From positions 1 to 64,000 of the forward strand of contig NZ_JAIRBA010000005.1 in NCBI RefSeq assembly GCF_022008365.1: 64,000 nucleotides of DNA, read 5' to 3'. Positions 44,486-52,637 of the stretch are shown in pieces (position 1 is the first letter of the stretch; the number at the start of each line of letters is the position of its first letter). The DNA comes from Aequorivita vitellina (lineage in GTDB: Bacteria > Bacteroidota > Bacteroidia > Flavobacteriales > Flavobacteriaceae). Below the pieces are notes generated by a model. It saw only the letters and a program-made list of their open reading frames with translations. It had not been told where the DNA came from and did not search any database. The translations under genes and the position numbers were made by a program.

Positions 44486-44617
44486 ATGAAAAAAGTATTT
44501 TTAATTTTATTCGCAGTAGGCTTAATGAGCACTAGCTTTGTAAGCTGTCGGGAAAACAAAACCGTTGGAGACGAAATTGAAGACGTAGCCGACGATATAG
44601 AGGATGCAGTAGATTAA
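44486..44617 (+). CDS. Small acidic lipoprotein (43 aa)
   Basis: MKKVFLILFAVGLMSTSF is an SPII signal, with the lipobox SFVSC (Cys21), then only 22 mature residues, strongly acidic (VGDEIEDVADDIEDAVD). It is likely an envelope lipoprotein of unknown function, co-transcribed with the lmo0937-like gene. The frame is intact and followed directly by a strong terminator, which supports a real gene. Confidence 0.7.
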   Translation: MKKVFLILFAVGLMSTSFVSCRENKTVGDEIEDVADDIEDAVD

Positions 44618-44638
44618 ACTTTGTAAAATTCTATAATA

Positions 44639-44675
44639 GAAAACCCTTTCAATATTTTTTTGAAAGGGTTTTATT
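44639..44675. terminator. Terminator after the small lipoprotein gene
   Basis: 12-bp stem AAACCCTTTCAA/TTGAAAGGGTTT with T-run on the plus strand and A-run on the left side; also faces the minus-strand GNAT gene. Confidence 0.85.
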
Positions 44676-44682
44676 TTTTCGG

Positions 44683-44955
44683 CTACTTCGCAACAATCGA
44701 TTTCCATTCGGGGTGTTTTTCAATGTATTTCTTTATAAAGGGACAACGGGGAACAACTTTTAACCCTCTTAACTCAATTTCTAACAAGACCATTTCGGTC
44801 ATTTCGCTCGCAACCCCTTGACCGCTCAGTTCTTTGGGAACCTCTGTATGATTTAGCGATAAAACGCCAGGTTTTACAGAATATTCAATAATGGCTTTAT
44901 GGCCATCCACTTCGGCTTCATACCGATTCAGTTCTTTATTATCAATCACACGCAT
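44683..44955 (-). CDS. GNAT-family N-acetyltransferase (YjdJ-like)
   Basis: A 90-aa short GNAT protein of the YjdJ/YidJ type: a beta-hairpin (HKAIIEYSVKPGVLSLNHTE), acetyl-CoA loop PKELSGQGVASEM in place of the Q/RxxGxG/A motif, and CPFIKKYIEKHPEW at the C-terminus. The substrate is unknown. It is convergent to the small lipoprotein gene, sharing the terminator at 44639. Confidence 0.88.
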   Translation of the reverse strand: MRVIDNKELNRYEAEVDGHKAIIEYSVKPGVLSLNHTEVPKELSGQGVASEMTEMVLLEIELRGLKVVPRCPFIKKYIEKHPEWKSIVAK

Positions 44956-45047
44956 TCCAGATAGAGTTTATTGTTTATAAACATTAAAAATACAAAAAAA
45001 TTGAAAGCCAAAAGTATTCCTTACTTTTACATAAAACATTTCACTCT

Positions 45048-45761
45048 ATGAAATTTACTTATATTCTGTTATTTTCAGCGTTAGCGATGGTAAGCTGCAA
45101 TAACAACCAAAAAACTTCAGAAAATGCCACTTTAAATGATGTAGTACTGGAGAATGATTCGCTTCAAAATATAGATATTAGGCATAAAATTGCAAATGCC
45201 AACGGTTTTCAAGATTGGAAAGATGTTTCAGATATGGCTTTCACTTTTAATGTAGATCGCGGCGACAGTCATTTTGAGCGCGCTTGGATTTGGAAACCAA
45301 AAACGGGCAATGTACAAATGATTTCTTTAAAAGATACGCTGCGCTATAATCGCTCAAAAATGGATAGCCTAATTAAAAAAACCGACGCAGCTTTTATAAA
45401 CGACAAATATTGGCTATTGGCACCGTTTCAACTAGTTTGGGATGAGGGAATTTCTTTTTCTGAAAAAGAAAATGTTCCTGCTCCAATTTCAAAAGACACG
45501 CTTAACCAATTAACTATTGTTTACGGCGACGAAGGCGGTTATACTCCCGGCGATGCTTACGATTTTTTTTACGATAAAAATTTCAAAATAAAAGAGTGGA
45601 ATTACAGAAAAGCAAACGCCGAAAAACCTACTATGACTATCACTTGGGAAGATTATAAAAACTACAATGGCCTTGAAATCGCGACGATGCATAAAGATAG
45701 TACTGGCAATTTTAAGCTATATTTTACCAACATTTCAGTAAAAAAAGAAACTGAAAATTAA
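45048..45761 (+). CDS. Lipoprotein of unknown function
   Basis: A 237-aa protein with an SPII signal (SALAMVSC, Cys17) and a hydrophilic, probably beta-rich mature part: DMAFTFNVDRGDSHFERAW, WIWKPKTGNVQMISLKD and VYGDEGGYTPGDAYDFFYD. It is rich in aromatic and charged residues and resembles LolA/LppX-like lipid-binding half-barrels in general layout, but that is only a guess. It is divergent from the GNAT gene and 41 bp upstream of kynU; the kynU promoter box lies just after its end. Confidence 0.65.
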   Translation: MKFTYILLFSALAMVSCNNNQKTSENATLNDVVLENDSLQNIDIRHKIANANGFQDWKDVSDMAFTFNVDRGDSHFERAWIWKPKTGNVQMISLKDTLRYNRSKMDSLIKKTDAAFINDKYWLLAPFQLVWDEGISFSEKENVPAPISKDTLNQLTIVYGDEGGYTPGDAYDFFYDKNFKIKEWNYRKANAEKPTMTITWEDYKNYNGLEIATMHKDSTGNFKLYFTNISVKKETEN

Positions 45762-45765
45762 TTCC

Positions 45766-45773
45766 TATTTTTG
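45766..45773 (+). promoter_or_regulatory. -7 box of the kynurenine cluster
   Basis: TATTTTTG, an exact TAnnTTTG match, 5 bp after the lipoprotein stop codon and 29 bp before the kynU ATG. No TTG at the expected -33 distance. Confidence 0.5.
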
Positions 45774-45802
45774 TAAAAGTCGATAAAAATCAACGTATCC
45801 AA

Positions 45803-47065
45803 ATGTTCCAAAACTCTTTAGAATACGCAAAAAAACAAGACGCCGAAGATGCTTTGGCTTCCTTTAGAAATAAATTTCACATTCCAAAAAATGACGGGGG
45901 TGAACCACTAATTTACCTCTGCGGTAACTCGCTTGGTTTGCAGCCCAAAATTACTTCGGAATATATAAAAGAAGAACTCGCAGATTGGGCAAACCTTGGT
46001 GTTGAAGGTCACGTAGAAGGAAAACACCCCTGGTTGCCGTATCACGAATTTCTCACTGAAAATATGGCCAAAATTGTTGGTGCAAAACCTTCGGAAGTAG
46101 TTGTGATGAATACGTTAACGACCAATCTTCATTTAATGATGGTTTCGTTTTTTCAACCCATAAAAACCAAATATAAAATTGTAGTTGAAAGCGATGCTTT
46201 TCCTTCTGATAAATACGCAGTTGAAAGCCAGTTGAAGTTTCATGGCATTGATCCAAAGGATGGGCTAATTCTATGGAAACCTCGAGCTGGTGAAGAACTC
46301 TGCCGTTTTGAAGATTTGGAAGAAATAATGAAAACCCACGGAAACGAAATTGCTTTGCTAATGATTGGCAGCACCAATTATTACACGGGTCAATCTTTTC
46401 CGTTGAAAAAAATTACCGAGCTGGGTCATAAATACGATTGTTTGGTTGGTTTCGATTTGGCACACGGGGCGGGAAATATTCAACCCAACCTTCGCGAAAC
46501 GGGCGCAGATTTCGCTGTTTGGTGTACGTACAAATATTTAAATAGCGGCCCAGGAAGTTTAGGCGGTTGTTTTGTTCACGAACGCCACGCAAACAACGAA
46601 AACCTAAATCGTTTTGCGGGCTGGTGGGGCCACAATAAAAGAACACGTTTTAATATGCGCCAAGATTTTGACGCGCTTCCCGGTGCCGAAGGTTGGCAAC
46701 TCAGCAATCCACCAATACTATCAATGGCTGCCATTCGCGCGTCGTTGGATACTTTTGCCGAAGCGGGTTTTGAAAACCTTCGGAAGAAATCTGAAAAGCT
46801 AACTGGCTTTTTAGAGTTTTTGATGGATGAAATGAATAATGATGCTATTAAAATTATAACACCGCGAAATCCTGAAGAACGCGGCTGTCAACTTTCAATT
46901 CAGGTGAAAAGTGCCGATAAAAGTTTACACACAAAACTTACTGAAGCTGGCGTAATTAGCGACTGGCGCGAACCAGACGTAATTCGCATTGCCCCTGCTC
47001 CACTTTACAATAGTTTTGAAGATGTGTTTATGTTTTCAGAAAAATTAAAAGAAGTTTTGAAATAA
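45803..47065 (+). CDS. kynU: Kynureninase
   Basis: PLP enzyme cleaving kynurenine or 3-hydroxykynurenine to anthranilate or 3-hydroxyanthranilate plus alanine. PLP lysine in VWCTYKYLNSGPGSLGG, N-terminal CGNSLGLQPK, and RFAGWWGHNKRTRFNM with PGAEGWQLSNPP are typical. Length 420 aa is normal. First gene of the cluster that runs to 52637, and preceded by an exact -7 box; 94 bp to kmo, mostly a hairpin repeat. Confidence 0.96.
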   Translation: MFQNSLEYAKKQDAEDALASFRNKFHIPKNDGGEPLIYLCGNSLGLQPKITSEYIKEELADWANLGVEGHVEGKHPWLPYHEFLTENMAKIVGAKPSEVVVMNTLTTNLHLMMVSFFQPIKTKYKIVVESDAFPSDKYAVESQLKFHGIDPKDGLILWKPRAGEELCRFEDLEEIMKTHGNEIALLMIGSTNYYTGQSFPLKKITELGHKYDCLVGFDLAHGAGNIQPNLRETGADFAVWCTYKYLNSGPGSLGGCFVHERHANNENLNRFAGWWGHNKRTRFNMRQDFDALPGAEGWQLSNPPILSMAAIRASLDTFAEAGFENLRKKSEKLTGFLEFLMDEMNNDAIKIITPRNPEERGCQLSIQVKSADKSLHTKLTEAGVISDWREPDVIRIAPAPLYNSFEDVFMFSEKLKEVLK

Positions 47066-47071
47066 CCTAAA

Positions 47072-47150
47072 ATGTCTCCCCGAGTGCAGTCGTGGGGTCA
47101 AGCTTCAACAAAACTGTGAATAAAAGGTCTCGACTGCGCTCGACCCGACA
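47072..47150 (+). repeat. Inverted-repeat hairpin element upstream of kmo
   Basis: Left arm begins ATGTCTCCCCGAGTGCAGTCG, right arm GGTCTCGACTGCGCTCGACC then CGACA, separated by about 30 bp. The arms can pair into an imperfect ~20-bp stem. It is the same design as the element at 50613-50690 and ends 8 bp before the kmo ATG. Confidence 0.75.
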
Positions 47151-47158
47151 AATTAAAG

Positions 47159-48583
47159 ATGAGCAAAAACCAAAACATACTAATCATCGGTGCCGGCCTC
47201 TGCGGAAGCCTTCTCGCATTGCGTTTGGCACAACACGGCTTCAATATAACCCTTGTTGAAAAAAGGCCAGATTTGCGAAAAGTAACTTTAGATGCAGGTA
47301 GATCTATAAACTTAGCACTCAGCGATCGCGGCTTACGTGGTTTGCGTTTGGCAGGTGTGGAAGAAGCTGCCAAAGAACTTCTAATTCCAATGACGGGGCG
47401 GATGATTCACGAAAAGTCCGGTAAAACATTTCTGAGCCCGTACAGCGGCAGAAAGGACGAATATATAAACTCCGTTTCGCGCCCCGGACTAAATATGCTT
47501 TTATTAAATGAAGCTGAAAAAATGCCTAATCTGAAAATAATTTTCAACCAAACTTGCAAAGAAGTTAATTATGAAACTCCTTCAGCAACCTTTGAAGATT
47601 TTGAATCGGGTGACGAAACCACTTATAAAGCAGATGTTATTTTCGGCACCGACGGCGCGGGCTCGGCAGTTAGAGCGAGTATGATTAACGACAAAGATTT
47701 TCTGCTGAATATTTCGCAACAATGGCTGGGGCACGGCTACAAAGAACTTGAAATTCCTGCCACCGAAAACAACGGTTACAGAACCTATAAAAATGCGCTT
47801 CACATTTGGCCACGTGGCGAGGATATGCTCATTGCGTTACCAAATTTAAACGGTAGTTTTACTGTAACACTGTTTCTTCCGTATAAGGATAGTGATTATT
47901 GTTTTGAAAATCTTACTACCCCACAAAAGGTTGAGGAGTATTTCAAAAAAGAGTTTCCCGATGTTTTGGAACTAATTCCAAACTTGACCGAAGTATTCTT
48001 CAACAATCCTGTGGGCGCCATGGGCACTGTAAAATGCGATCCCTGGCACCGCTTCGGAAAAATATTATTGATGGGCGATGCCGCACACGCAATGGTTCCT
48101 TTTTACGGCCAAGGGATGAATGCTAGTTTTGAAGATGTAGCTGTTTTTGACGAAGTTTTAAATCAATATAAAGACAATTTACTTTCAGGAAAAACCTCGT
48201 GGGAAACCATTTTTGACGACTATGAAAAAGTGCGTAAAAAAGATGCAGATGCCATTGGCGAGTTGGCTGTTGATAATTTTGACGAAATGAAAGCGCATAC
48301 GGGAATGGAGTTATTTCAGAAAAAAAGAAAGCTTGAAACTGCTTTTGAAACAGAATTCCCGGAAGAGTATTACAGTAAATATTCTTTGGTTACCTTTAAT
48401 GAATCAATTCCGTATTCCGAAGCAAAAAAACGCGGCAGAGCCCAAGACAAAGCTATTTTAGGATTGCTGCACGACGGAAAACTGCCTGAAACTATGCCTT
48501 TAAAGGAAAAACTGGAAGCCGTAAAAACTCAAACTGAAGTGATTTTAAACGCTAATGAAAAGGCCGATTATTTAAAATATTAA
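47159..48583 (+). CDS. kmo: Kynurenine 3-monooxygenase (FAD-dependent)
   Basis: Hydroxylates L-kynurenine to 3-hydroxykynurenine with NADPH and O2. FAD motif GAGLCGSLLALRLAQ at residues 10-24, the DG-like region RSINLALSDRG, and GDAAHAMVPFYGQGMNASFED (second FAD motif). 474 aa. The C-terminal ~90 residues form the helical tail; eukaryotic KMO has a membrane anchor here, this one does not. Translation begins 8 bp after the hairpin element at 47072-47150. Confidence 0.94.
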   Translation: MSKNQNILIIGAGLCGSLLALRLAQHGFNITLVEKRPDLRKVTLDAGRSINLALSDRGLRGLRLAGVEEAAKELLIPMTGRMIHEKSGKTFLSPYSGRKDEYINSVSRPGLNMLLLNEAEKMPNLKIIFNQTCKEVNYETPSATFEDFESGDETTYKADVIFGTDGAGSAVRASMINDKDFLLNISQQWLGHGYKELEIPATENNGYRTYKNALHIWPRGEDMLIALPNLNGSFTVTLFLPYKDSDYCFENLTTPQKVEEYFKKEFPDVLELIPNLTEVFFNNPVGAMGTVKCDPWHRFGKILLMGDAAHAMVPFYGQGMNASFEDVAVFDEVLNQYKDNLLSGKTSWETIFDDYEKVRKKDADAIGELAVDNFDEMKAHTGMELFQKKRKLETAFETEFPEEYYSKYSLVTFNESIPYSEAKKRGRAQDKAILGLLHDGKLPETMPLKEKLEAVKTQTEVILNANEKADYLKY

Positions 48584-48654
48584 TAAAATTATTCTGAAAA
48601 GATTAGGTTTTAAAGCCTTGCAGGATAATTTAAAAAATTCCAAAAATAAAAATT

Positions 48655-49107
48655 ATGAGCAAAGACGAAAAAGATTCCCGCCTTCACGGGAATTTAGTAG
48701 AAGGAAAAGCAACACCACGCGGTGCCTATCCACACATTAAACGCGCTGGCGATTTCTTATTTGTCAGTGGCACAAGTTCGCGTTTGCCCGACAACACCTT
48801 TGCCGGCGTTAATAAAATTGACGAAATGGGCACGATGTATTTCGACATTAAAGAACAAACCCGTGCCGTACTAGAAAATATAAAAGACTACCTCGCCACA
48901 GAGGGAGCAACAATGGCAGATGTGGTTGATGTTACCACCTTTCTGGTAAATATGAACGACTTTGGCGGGTACAATCAGGTTTATGCCGAATATTTTAATA
49001 AGGAAACGGGACCGGCCCGAACCACGGTTGCCGTACATCAATTGCCGCACCCACATTTGGTTGTTGAGATTAAAGCAATGGCCTATTTTCCAATCGCAAA
49101 CGAATAA
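48655..49107 (+). CDS. RidA-family deaminase, probably 2-aminomuconate deaminase
   Basis: A 150-aa YjgF/YER057c/UK114-fold protein. Signature: [45 protein letters not shown], and [15 protein letters not shown] with the conserved Arg that binds the substrate carboxylate. In the 2-aminomuconate branch, a protein of this fold deaminates 2-aminomuconate (AmnD/NbaF); placement between kmo and the aldehyde dehydrogenase supports this role. A palindromic repeat lies inside the coding sequence near codon 8. Confidence 0.88.
   Translation: MSKDEKDSRLHGNLVEGKATPRGAYPHIKRAGDFLFVSGTSSRLPDNTFAGVNKIDEMGTMYFDIKEQTRAVLENIKDYLATEGATMADVVDVTTFLVNMNDFGGYNQVYAEYFNKETGPARTTVAVHQLPHPHLVVEIKAMAYFPIANE
48674..48693. 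repeat. Palindrome ATTCCCG..CGGGAAT inside the RidA coding sequence
   Basis: ATTCCCG-CCTTCA-CGGGAAT, 7-bp arms. It shares the 14-mer AGATTCCCGCCTTC with the repeat at 51513-51535 and falls in codons 7-13 of the RidA gene, in frame, encoding DSRLHGN. Confidence 0.65.
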
Positions 49108-49145
49108 TAGTCTAAAAACCTGTTAGGTTTGAAAAATATTTTAAA

Positions 49146-50588
49146 TTGAAAATCCTAAACTACATAAACGGCGAATACCTTGAACCACTTTCAAAAAAAT
49201 GGTTGGATAATTACAATCCTTCCAATGGCGAAGTGTATTCGCAAATTGCAAGTTCAAATGCTGAAGACATTGAAAATGCATATCAAGCAGCAAGAGAAGC
49301 ATTCCCAAAATGGAGCAACACAACTATCGACGAGCGCAGCCGAATTCTTCTAAAAATAGCAGCTTTAATTGAAGAAAAACTGGTCGATTTAGCTGAAGCC
49401 GAAGCAAAAGACAACGGCAAACCCCTGAGTCTGGCATTGACAGTTGACATTCCACGAGCCTCTTCAAACTTTCGCTTTTTTGCTAATGCAATCACACAGT
49501 TTTCTAGTAAAGCGCACGAAAGTATCGGTTTGAACACGATGAATTTCACACTTCGTCAACCAATTGGCGTCGTGGGTTGTATTTCGCCGTGGAATCTACC
49601 GTTGTATTTATTCACTTGGAAAATCGCACCAGCAATCGCAGCGGGAAACACAGTGGTTGCAAAACCCAGTGAAATTACGCCGATGACCGCTTTTCTTTTA
49701 GGTGAAATTTGCACCAAAGCAGGCCTGCCAAAAGGCGTTTTAAACATTGTACACGGCACGGGACCTTCTGCTGGGCAAGCCATAGTTGAACATAAAAACA
49801 TAAAAGCAATTTCCTTTACCGGCGGAACAAAAACTGGCGAACACATTACCCGTACTGCTGCCCCAATGTTTAAAAAACTGTCGTTGGAATTAGGCGGGAA
49901 AAACCCAAACCTCATCTTTGCCGATTGCGATTACGAAAAAATGCTGGAAGTAACCGTTCGTTCTTCTTTTTCAAATCAAGGTCAAATCTGCCTTTGCGGA
50001 AGTCGGATTTTTGTTGAAAAGGCGATTTTCGAAAAATTCAAAAAAGATTTTGTAGAAAAAGTAAAAGCGCTAAAAGTTGGTAATCCTTTTGACGCTGAAA
50101 CAAATATTGGAGCTTTGGTTTCAAAACCACATTTAGAAAAAGTAGAATCGTATATTAAAATTGCCGAAAAAGAAGGTGGAGAAATTCTTTTCGGTGGAAA
50201 TAGAGTAAATGTAAAAGATTTCGAAAACGGCTATTATTTAGAACCAACTATTATCGAAGTTTTTGACGATCAGTGCCGCGTAAACCAAGAAGAAATCTTC
50301 GGCCCTGTTGTAACGATTATGCCTTTTGAAACCGAAGAAGAAGTTTTAAAAATGGCGAATTCGGTTAAATACGGTTTATCTGCCACACTTTGGACTTCAG
50401 ATTTAAACCGAACGATGCGTATTTCAAAAGAAATTGAAGCAGGAATAGTTTGGGTAAATACGTGGCTTAACCGCGATTTACGAACTCCTTTTGGTGGTAT
50501 GAAAGACAGCGGTGTAGGCCGTGAAGGTGGTTTTGAAGCTCTTCGATTTTTTACGGAAGCGAAGAATGTGTGTATTAAATATGAATGA
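49146..50588 (+). CDS. Aldehyde dehydrogenase, probably 2-aminomuconate semialdehyde dehydrogenase
   Basis: A 480-aa NAD-dependent aldehyde dehydrogenase. Catalytic cysteine in SNQGQICLCGSRIFVE, general base Glu in LELGGKNPNLIF, and cofactor motifs ISPWNLPLYLFTWKIAPA and SFTGGTKTGEHI. The start codon is TTG (MKILNYINGEYLEPLSKKW). In this cluster it should oxidise 2-aminomuconate-6-semialdehyde, the product of ACMSD, to 2-aminomuconate. Sequence motifs confirm the class; the substrate is inferred from neighbours. Confidence 0.92.
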   Translation: MKILNYINGEYLEPLSKKWLDNYNPSNGEVYSQIASSNAEDIENAYQAAREAFPKWSNTTIDERSRILLKIAALIEEKLVDLAEAEAKDNGKPLSLALTVDIPRASSNFRFFANAITQFSSKAHESIGLNTMNFTLRQPIGVVGCISPWNLPLYLFTWKIAPAIAAGNTVVAKPSEITPMTAFLLGEICTKAGLPKGVLNIVHGTGPSAGQAIVEHKNIKAISFTGGTKTGEHITRTAAPMFKKLSLELGGKNPNLIFADCDYEKMLEVTVRSSFSNQGQICLCGSRIFVEKAIFEKFKKDFVEKVKALKVGNPFDAETNIGALVSKPHLEKVESYIKIAEKEGGEILFGGNRVNVKDFENGYYLEPTIIEVFDDQCRVNQEEIFGPVVTIMPFETEEEVLKMANSVKYGLSATLWTSDLNRTMRISKEIEAGIVWVNTWLNRDLRTPFGGMKDSGVGREGGFEALRFFTEAKNVCIKYE

Positions 50589-50612
50589 AATCAAAATCGA
50601 GTACAGTAAGAA

Positions 50613-50690
50613 ATGTCCTCCGAGCGCAGTCGAGGGATTTCTTAAAAGTTAAAATGCTTAAAATAGGTCTCGACTGCGCTCGACCTGACA
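50613..50690 (+). repeat. Inverted-repeat hairpin element upstream of the SDR gene
   Basis: Left arm ATGTCCTCCGAGCGCAGTCG, right arm GGTCTCGACTGCGCTCGACC, then TGACA. Length 78 bp; ends 7 bp before the SDR ATG. Same architecture as at 47072-47150; the arms of this copy share the exact word GAGCGCAGTCGAG. Confidence 0.75.
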
Positions 50691-50697
50691 AGAAAAT

Positions 50698-51483
50698 ATG
50701 AACATAGACTTAACAAATAAAAACGCACTAGTCTGCGGAAGTACCGCGGGAATAGGAAAAGCAACCGCCATTTTGTTGGCAAAACTTGGAGCAACCGTGT
50801 CTTTGGTTGCACGCGATGAAGAAAAACTCAAAGAAACCTTGATTGATCTTGCGCACGATAAAGGCCAAAAGCACAACTATTTTGTAGCAGATTTTACCAA
50901 ACCCGATGAGGTAAAAGAAAAGGCCGAATTGGCGGCCTCTATTAAAACTTTCCATATTTTGGTGAACAATACTGGCGGGCCCAAAGGCGGTCCTATCTTT
51001 TCGGCAACTACTGACGAGTTTGAAAAGGCGTTTTCAATGCATTTGGTTTGCAATCAAATCTTGGCGCAGGCTCTGGTTCCAGGAATGAAAGAGGCTGATT
51101 ATGGCAGAATTATTAATATAATTTCAACTTCGGTGAAACAACCTATTGACGGTTTGGGTGTAAGCAACACCATTCGCGGTGCGGTTGCCAGTTGGAGTAA
51201 AACTTTAGCCAATGAATTGGGGCAATTCGGAATTACGGTAAACAACGTTTTGCCTGGCTTTACCGCTACGGACAGGTTGGAAGACATTGTTAGCAACGCC
51301 GCAAAACGCACTGGCAAATCTGAAAAAGAGGCCAGCGAATTCATGAAAAGTCTCGTTCCAGCGCGACGCTTCGCACAGCCGGGTGAGATTGCAAATGCAG
51401 TAGCGTTTTTAGCGAGTGAAGCGGCAAGCTACATAAACGGCATCAATCTTCCGGTGGATGGCGGACGCACCAAAAGTTTGTAA
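50698..51483 (+). CDS. SDR-family protein with non-canonical active site
   Basis: A 261-aa Rossmann-fold short-chain dehydrogenase/reductase. The NAD(P) motif is STAGIGKATA (residues 15-24), NNTGG (about 90-94) and the PG motif NNVLPGFTATDRLED. The usual YxxxK catalytic pair is replaced by S156-N-T-I-R160 after the ISTS serine. It resembles the SDR subfamily with a SNTxR motif. It is embedded between the aldehyde dehydrogenase and the decarboxylase genes and may act in aminomuconate or a parallel step; no reaction in the classical pathway needs an SDR. Preceded by the hairpin element. Confidence 0.85.
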   Translation: MNIDLTNKNALVCGSTAGIGKATAILLAKLGATVSLVARDEEKLKETLIDLAHDKGQKHNYFVADFTKPDEVKEKAELAASIKTFHILVNNTGGPKGGPIFSATTDEFEKAFSMHLVCNQILAQALVPGMKEADYGRIINIISTSVKQPIDGLGVSNTIRGAVASWSKTLANELGQFGITVNNVLPGFTATDRLEDIVSNAAKRTGKSEKEASEFMKSLVPARRFAQPGEIANAVAFLASEAASYINGINLPVDGGRTKSL

Positions 51484-51514
51484 CTTTAGCATAAAATAGA
51501 TAATAATTAAATAG

Positions 51515-51535
51515 ATTCCCGCCTTCGCGGGGAAT
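51515..51535. repeat. Palindrome ATTCCCGC..GCGGGGAAT before the ACMSD gene
   Basis: ATTCCCGC-CTTC-GCGGGGAAT, with one bulged G. It includes the ATG at 51534 and shares AGATTCCCGCCTTC with the copy in the RidA gene. Confidence 0.65.
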
Positions 51536-51539
51536 GAAT

Positions 51540-52637
51540 ATGAAACGAAAACTCCGCATCAACGGCCATTCACACCTCCTTCCCTATCCCGAGGAAATCC
51601 CACAATTCATGCAGGACAAAGGCATCTTTTGGGTAGATAAAGATCGTAAATATATGCTTCAAAAAGATTGGAGCCGTCCGGTTACAGATTCAAGTTTCTT
51701 TTTAAATGAGAAATTGGAATGGATGGAGCGTTTCAAAATTGATCACGCCGTAGTTTTAAATCTTTCACAACTTTACGGAAATGGTTTGCGCGTAGAAGAA
51801 ATGAAACAAGCATTACGTTTTCAGAATGATTTTAATGCAAAAGTTCAACACGATAATCCGTCAAAATTTACCTGCGGATTCGTTGTACACCCAGGTTTTG
51901 TGCGCGGTGCCCTTTGGGAAATGGAGCGTTGTGTAGAAGAACTCGGAATGCAACTTTTGTGCCTGCCAACGCACTATATGGACACTATTGGAACTTGGCG
52001 GTGTATTTTTGACGAAGAAAATGAGCCTATTTTTGAAATGGCTTCAAAATATAATTTGGCAGTTGAAATCCATCCCTACGATGGCGAAAAATTCATAAAA
52101 CTTGAGAACACCGCTTGGCGCTTTCACCTTATTTGGATGCTTGCACAATGTGCAGATGCTTATCACTTTTTAACCTTAAATGGGTATGCAGACAAATACC
52201 CGAATATGCGTACTTGTTTCGCGCACGGCGGGCAATTGGCACAAATTAATTTAGGGCGAAGAATTCAAGGTTTTGACGGACGTCCCGATCTTTTTGAAGG
52301 GAAAACACACCCGCGAAAATCGGTTGGCCACAAAAATATTTTCTTCGATACACTTTTACACGACACTGGTGGTTTGGAATTATTGGTGAAAAACCAAGGC
52401 AGCAAACAAGTATTGATGGGCTTGGACGATCCATATCCGTTAGGCGAAATGGAAAGTGCAGTGCAATCTTCCTACCCCGGAAAAATTTTAGACTTGGCGG
52501 TTGAGCAAAAAATAATTACCTCTGAGGAGTGCGATGACATTTGGGACAAAAATGTTATTCAATGGCTTTGTGGTGATGACGATGCAGCAAAGAAAAAATT
52601 AGTAAACCGAATTCTGGGCAATGACGGAGGTAGCTAA
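51540..52637 (+). CDS. Amidohydrolase, probably 2-amino-3-carboxymuconate-6-semialdehyde decarboxylase (ACMSD)
   Basis: A ~365-aa metal-dependent decarboxylase. The metal-binding HSHLL motif is near the N-terminus (RINGHSHLLPYPEE), a conserved His in VEIHPYDGE, FAHGGQLAQ later, and a C-terminal MGLDDPYPLGE with the catalytic Asp. This matches ACMSD, which turns 2-amino-3-carboxymuconate semialdehyde to 2-aminomuconate semialdehyde and so diverts it from quinolinate. Two ATGs are 6 bp apart; 51540 is chosen because 51534 belongs to the palindrome. Its last 17 bp overlap the next gene. Confidence 0.88.
   Translation: MKRKLRINGHSHLLPYPEEIPQFMQDKGIFWVDKDRKYMLQKDWSRPVTDSSFFLNEKLEWMERFKIDHAVVLNLSQLYGNGLRVEEMKQALRFQNDFNAKVQHDNPSKFTCGFVVHPGFVRGALWEMERCVEELGMQLLCLPTHYMDTIGTWRCIFDEENEPIFEMASKYNLAVEIHPYDGEKFIKLENTAWRFHLIWMLAQCADAYHFLTLNGYADKYPNMRTCFAHGGQLAQINLGRRIQGFDGRPDLFEGKTHPRKSVGHKNIFFDTLLHDTGGLELLVKNQGSKQVLMGLDDPYPLGEMESAVQSSYPGKILDLAVEQKIITSEECDDIWDKNVIQWLCGDDDAAKKKLVNRILGNDGGS

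Noticed and set aside
49556-49915. 119-codon frame opposite the aldehyde dehydrogenase
   Set aside because: Antisense shadow of a well-identified enzyme; no motif.
47072-50690. Hairpin elements as insertion sequences
   Set aside because: Too short and without any transposase gene; they fit non-coding repeat elements better.
45803-52637. Kynurenine genes as a de novo NAD pathway
   Set aside because: The ACMSD-type decarboxylase drains the precursor and no quinolinate phosphoribosyltransferase is present here; catabolism is the simpler reading.
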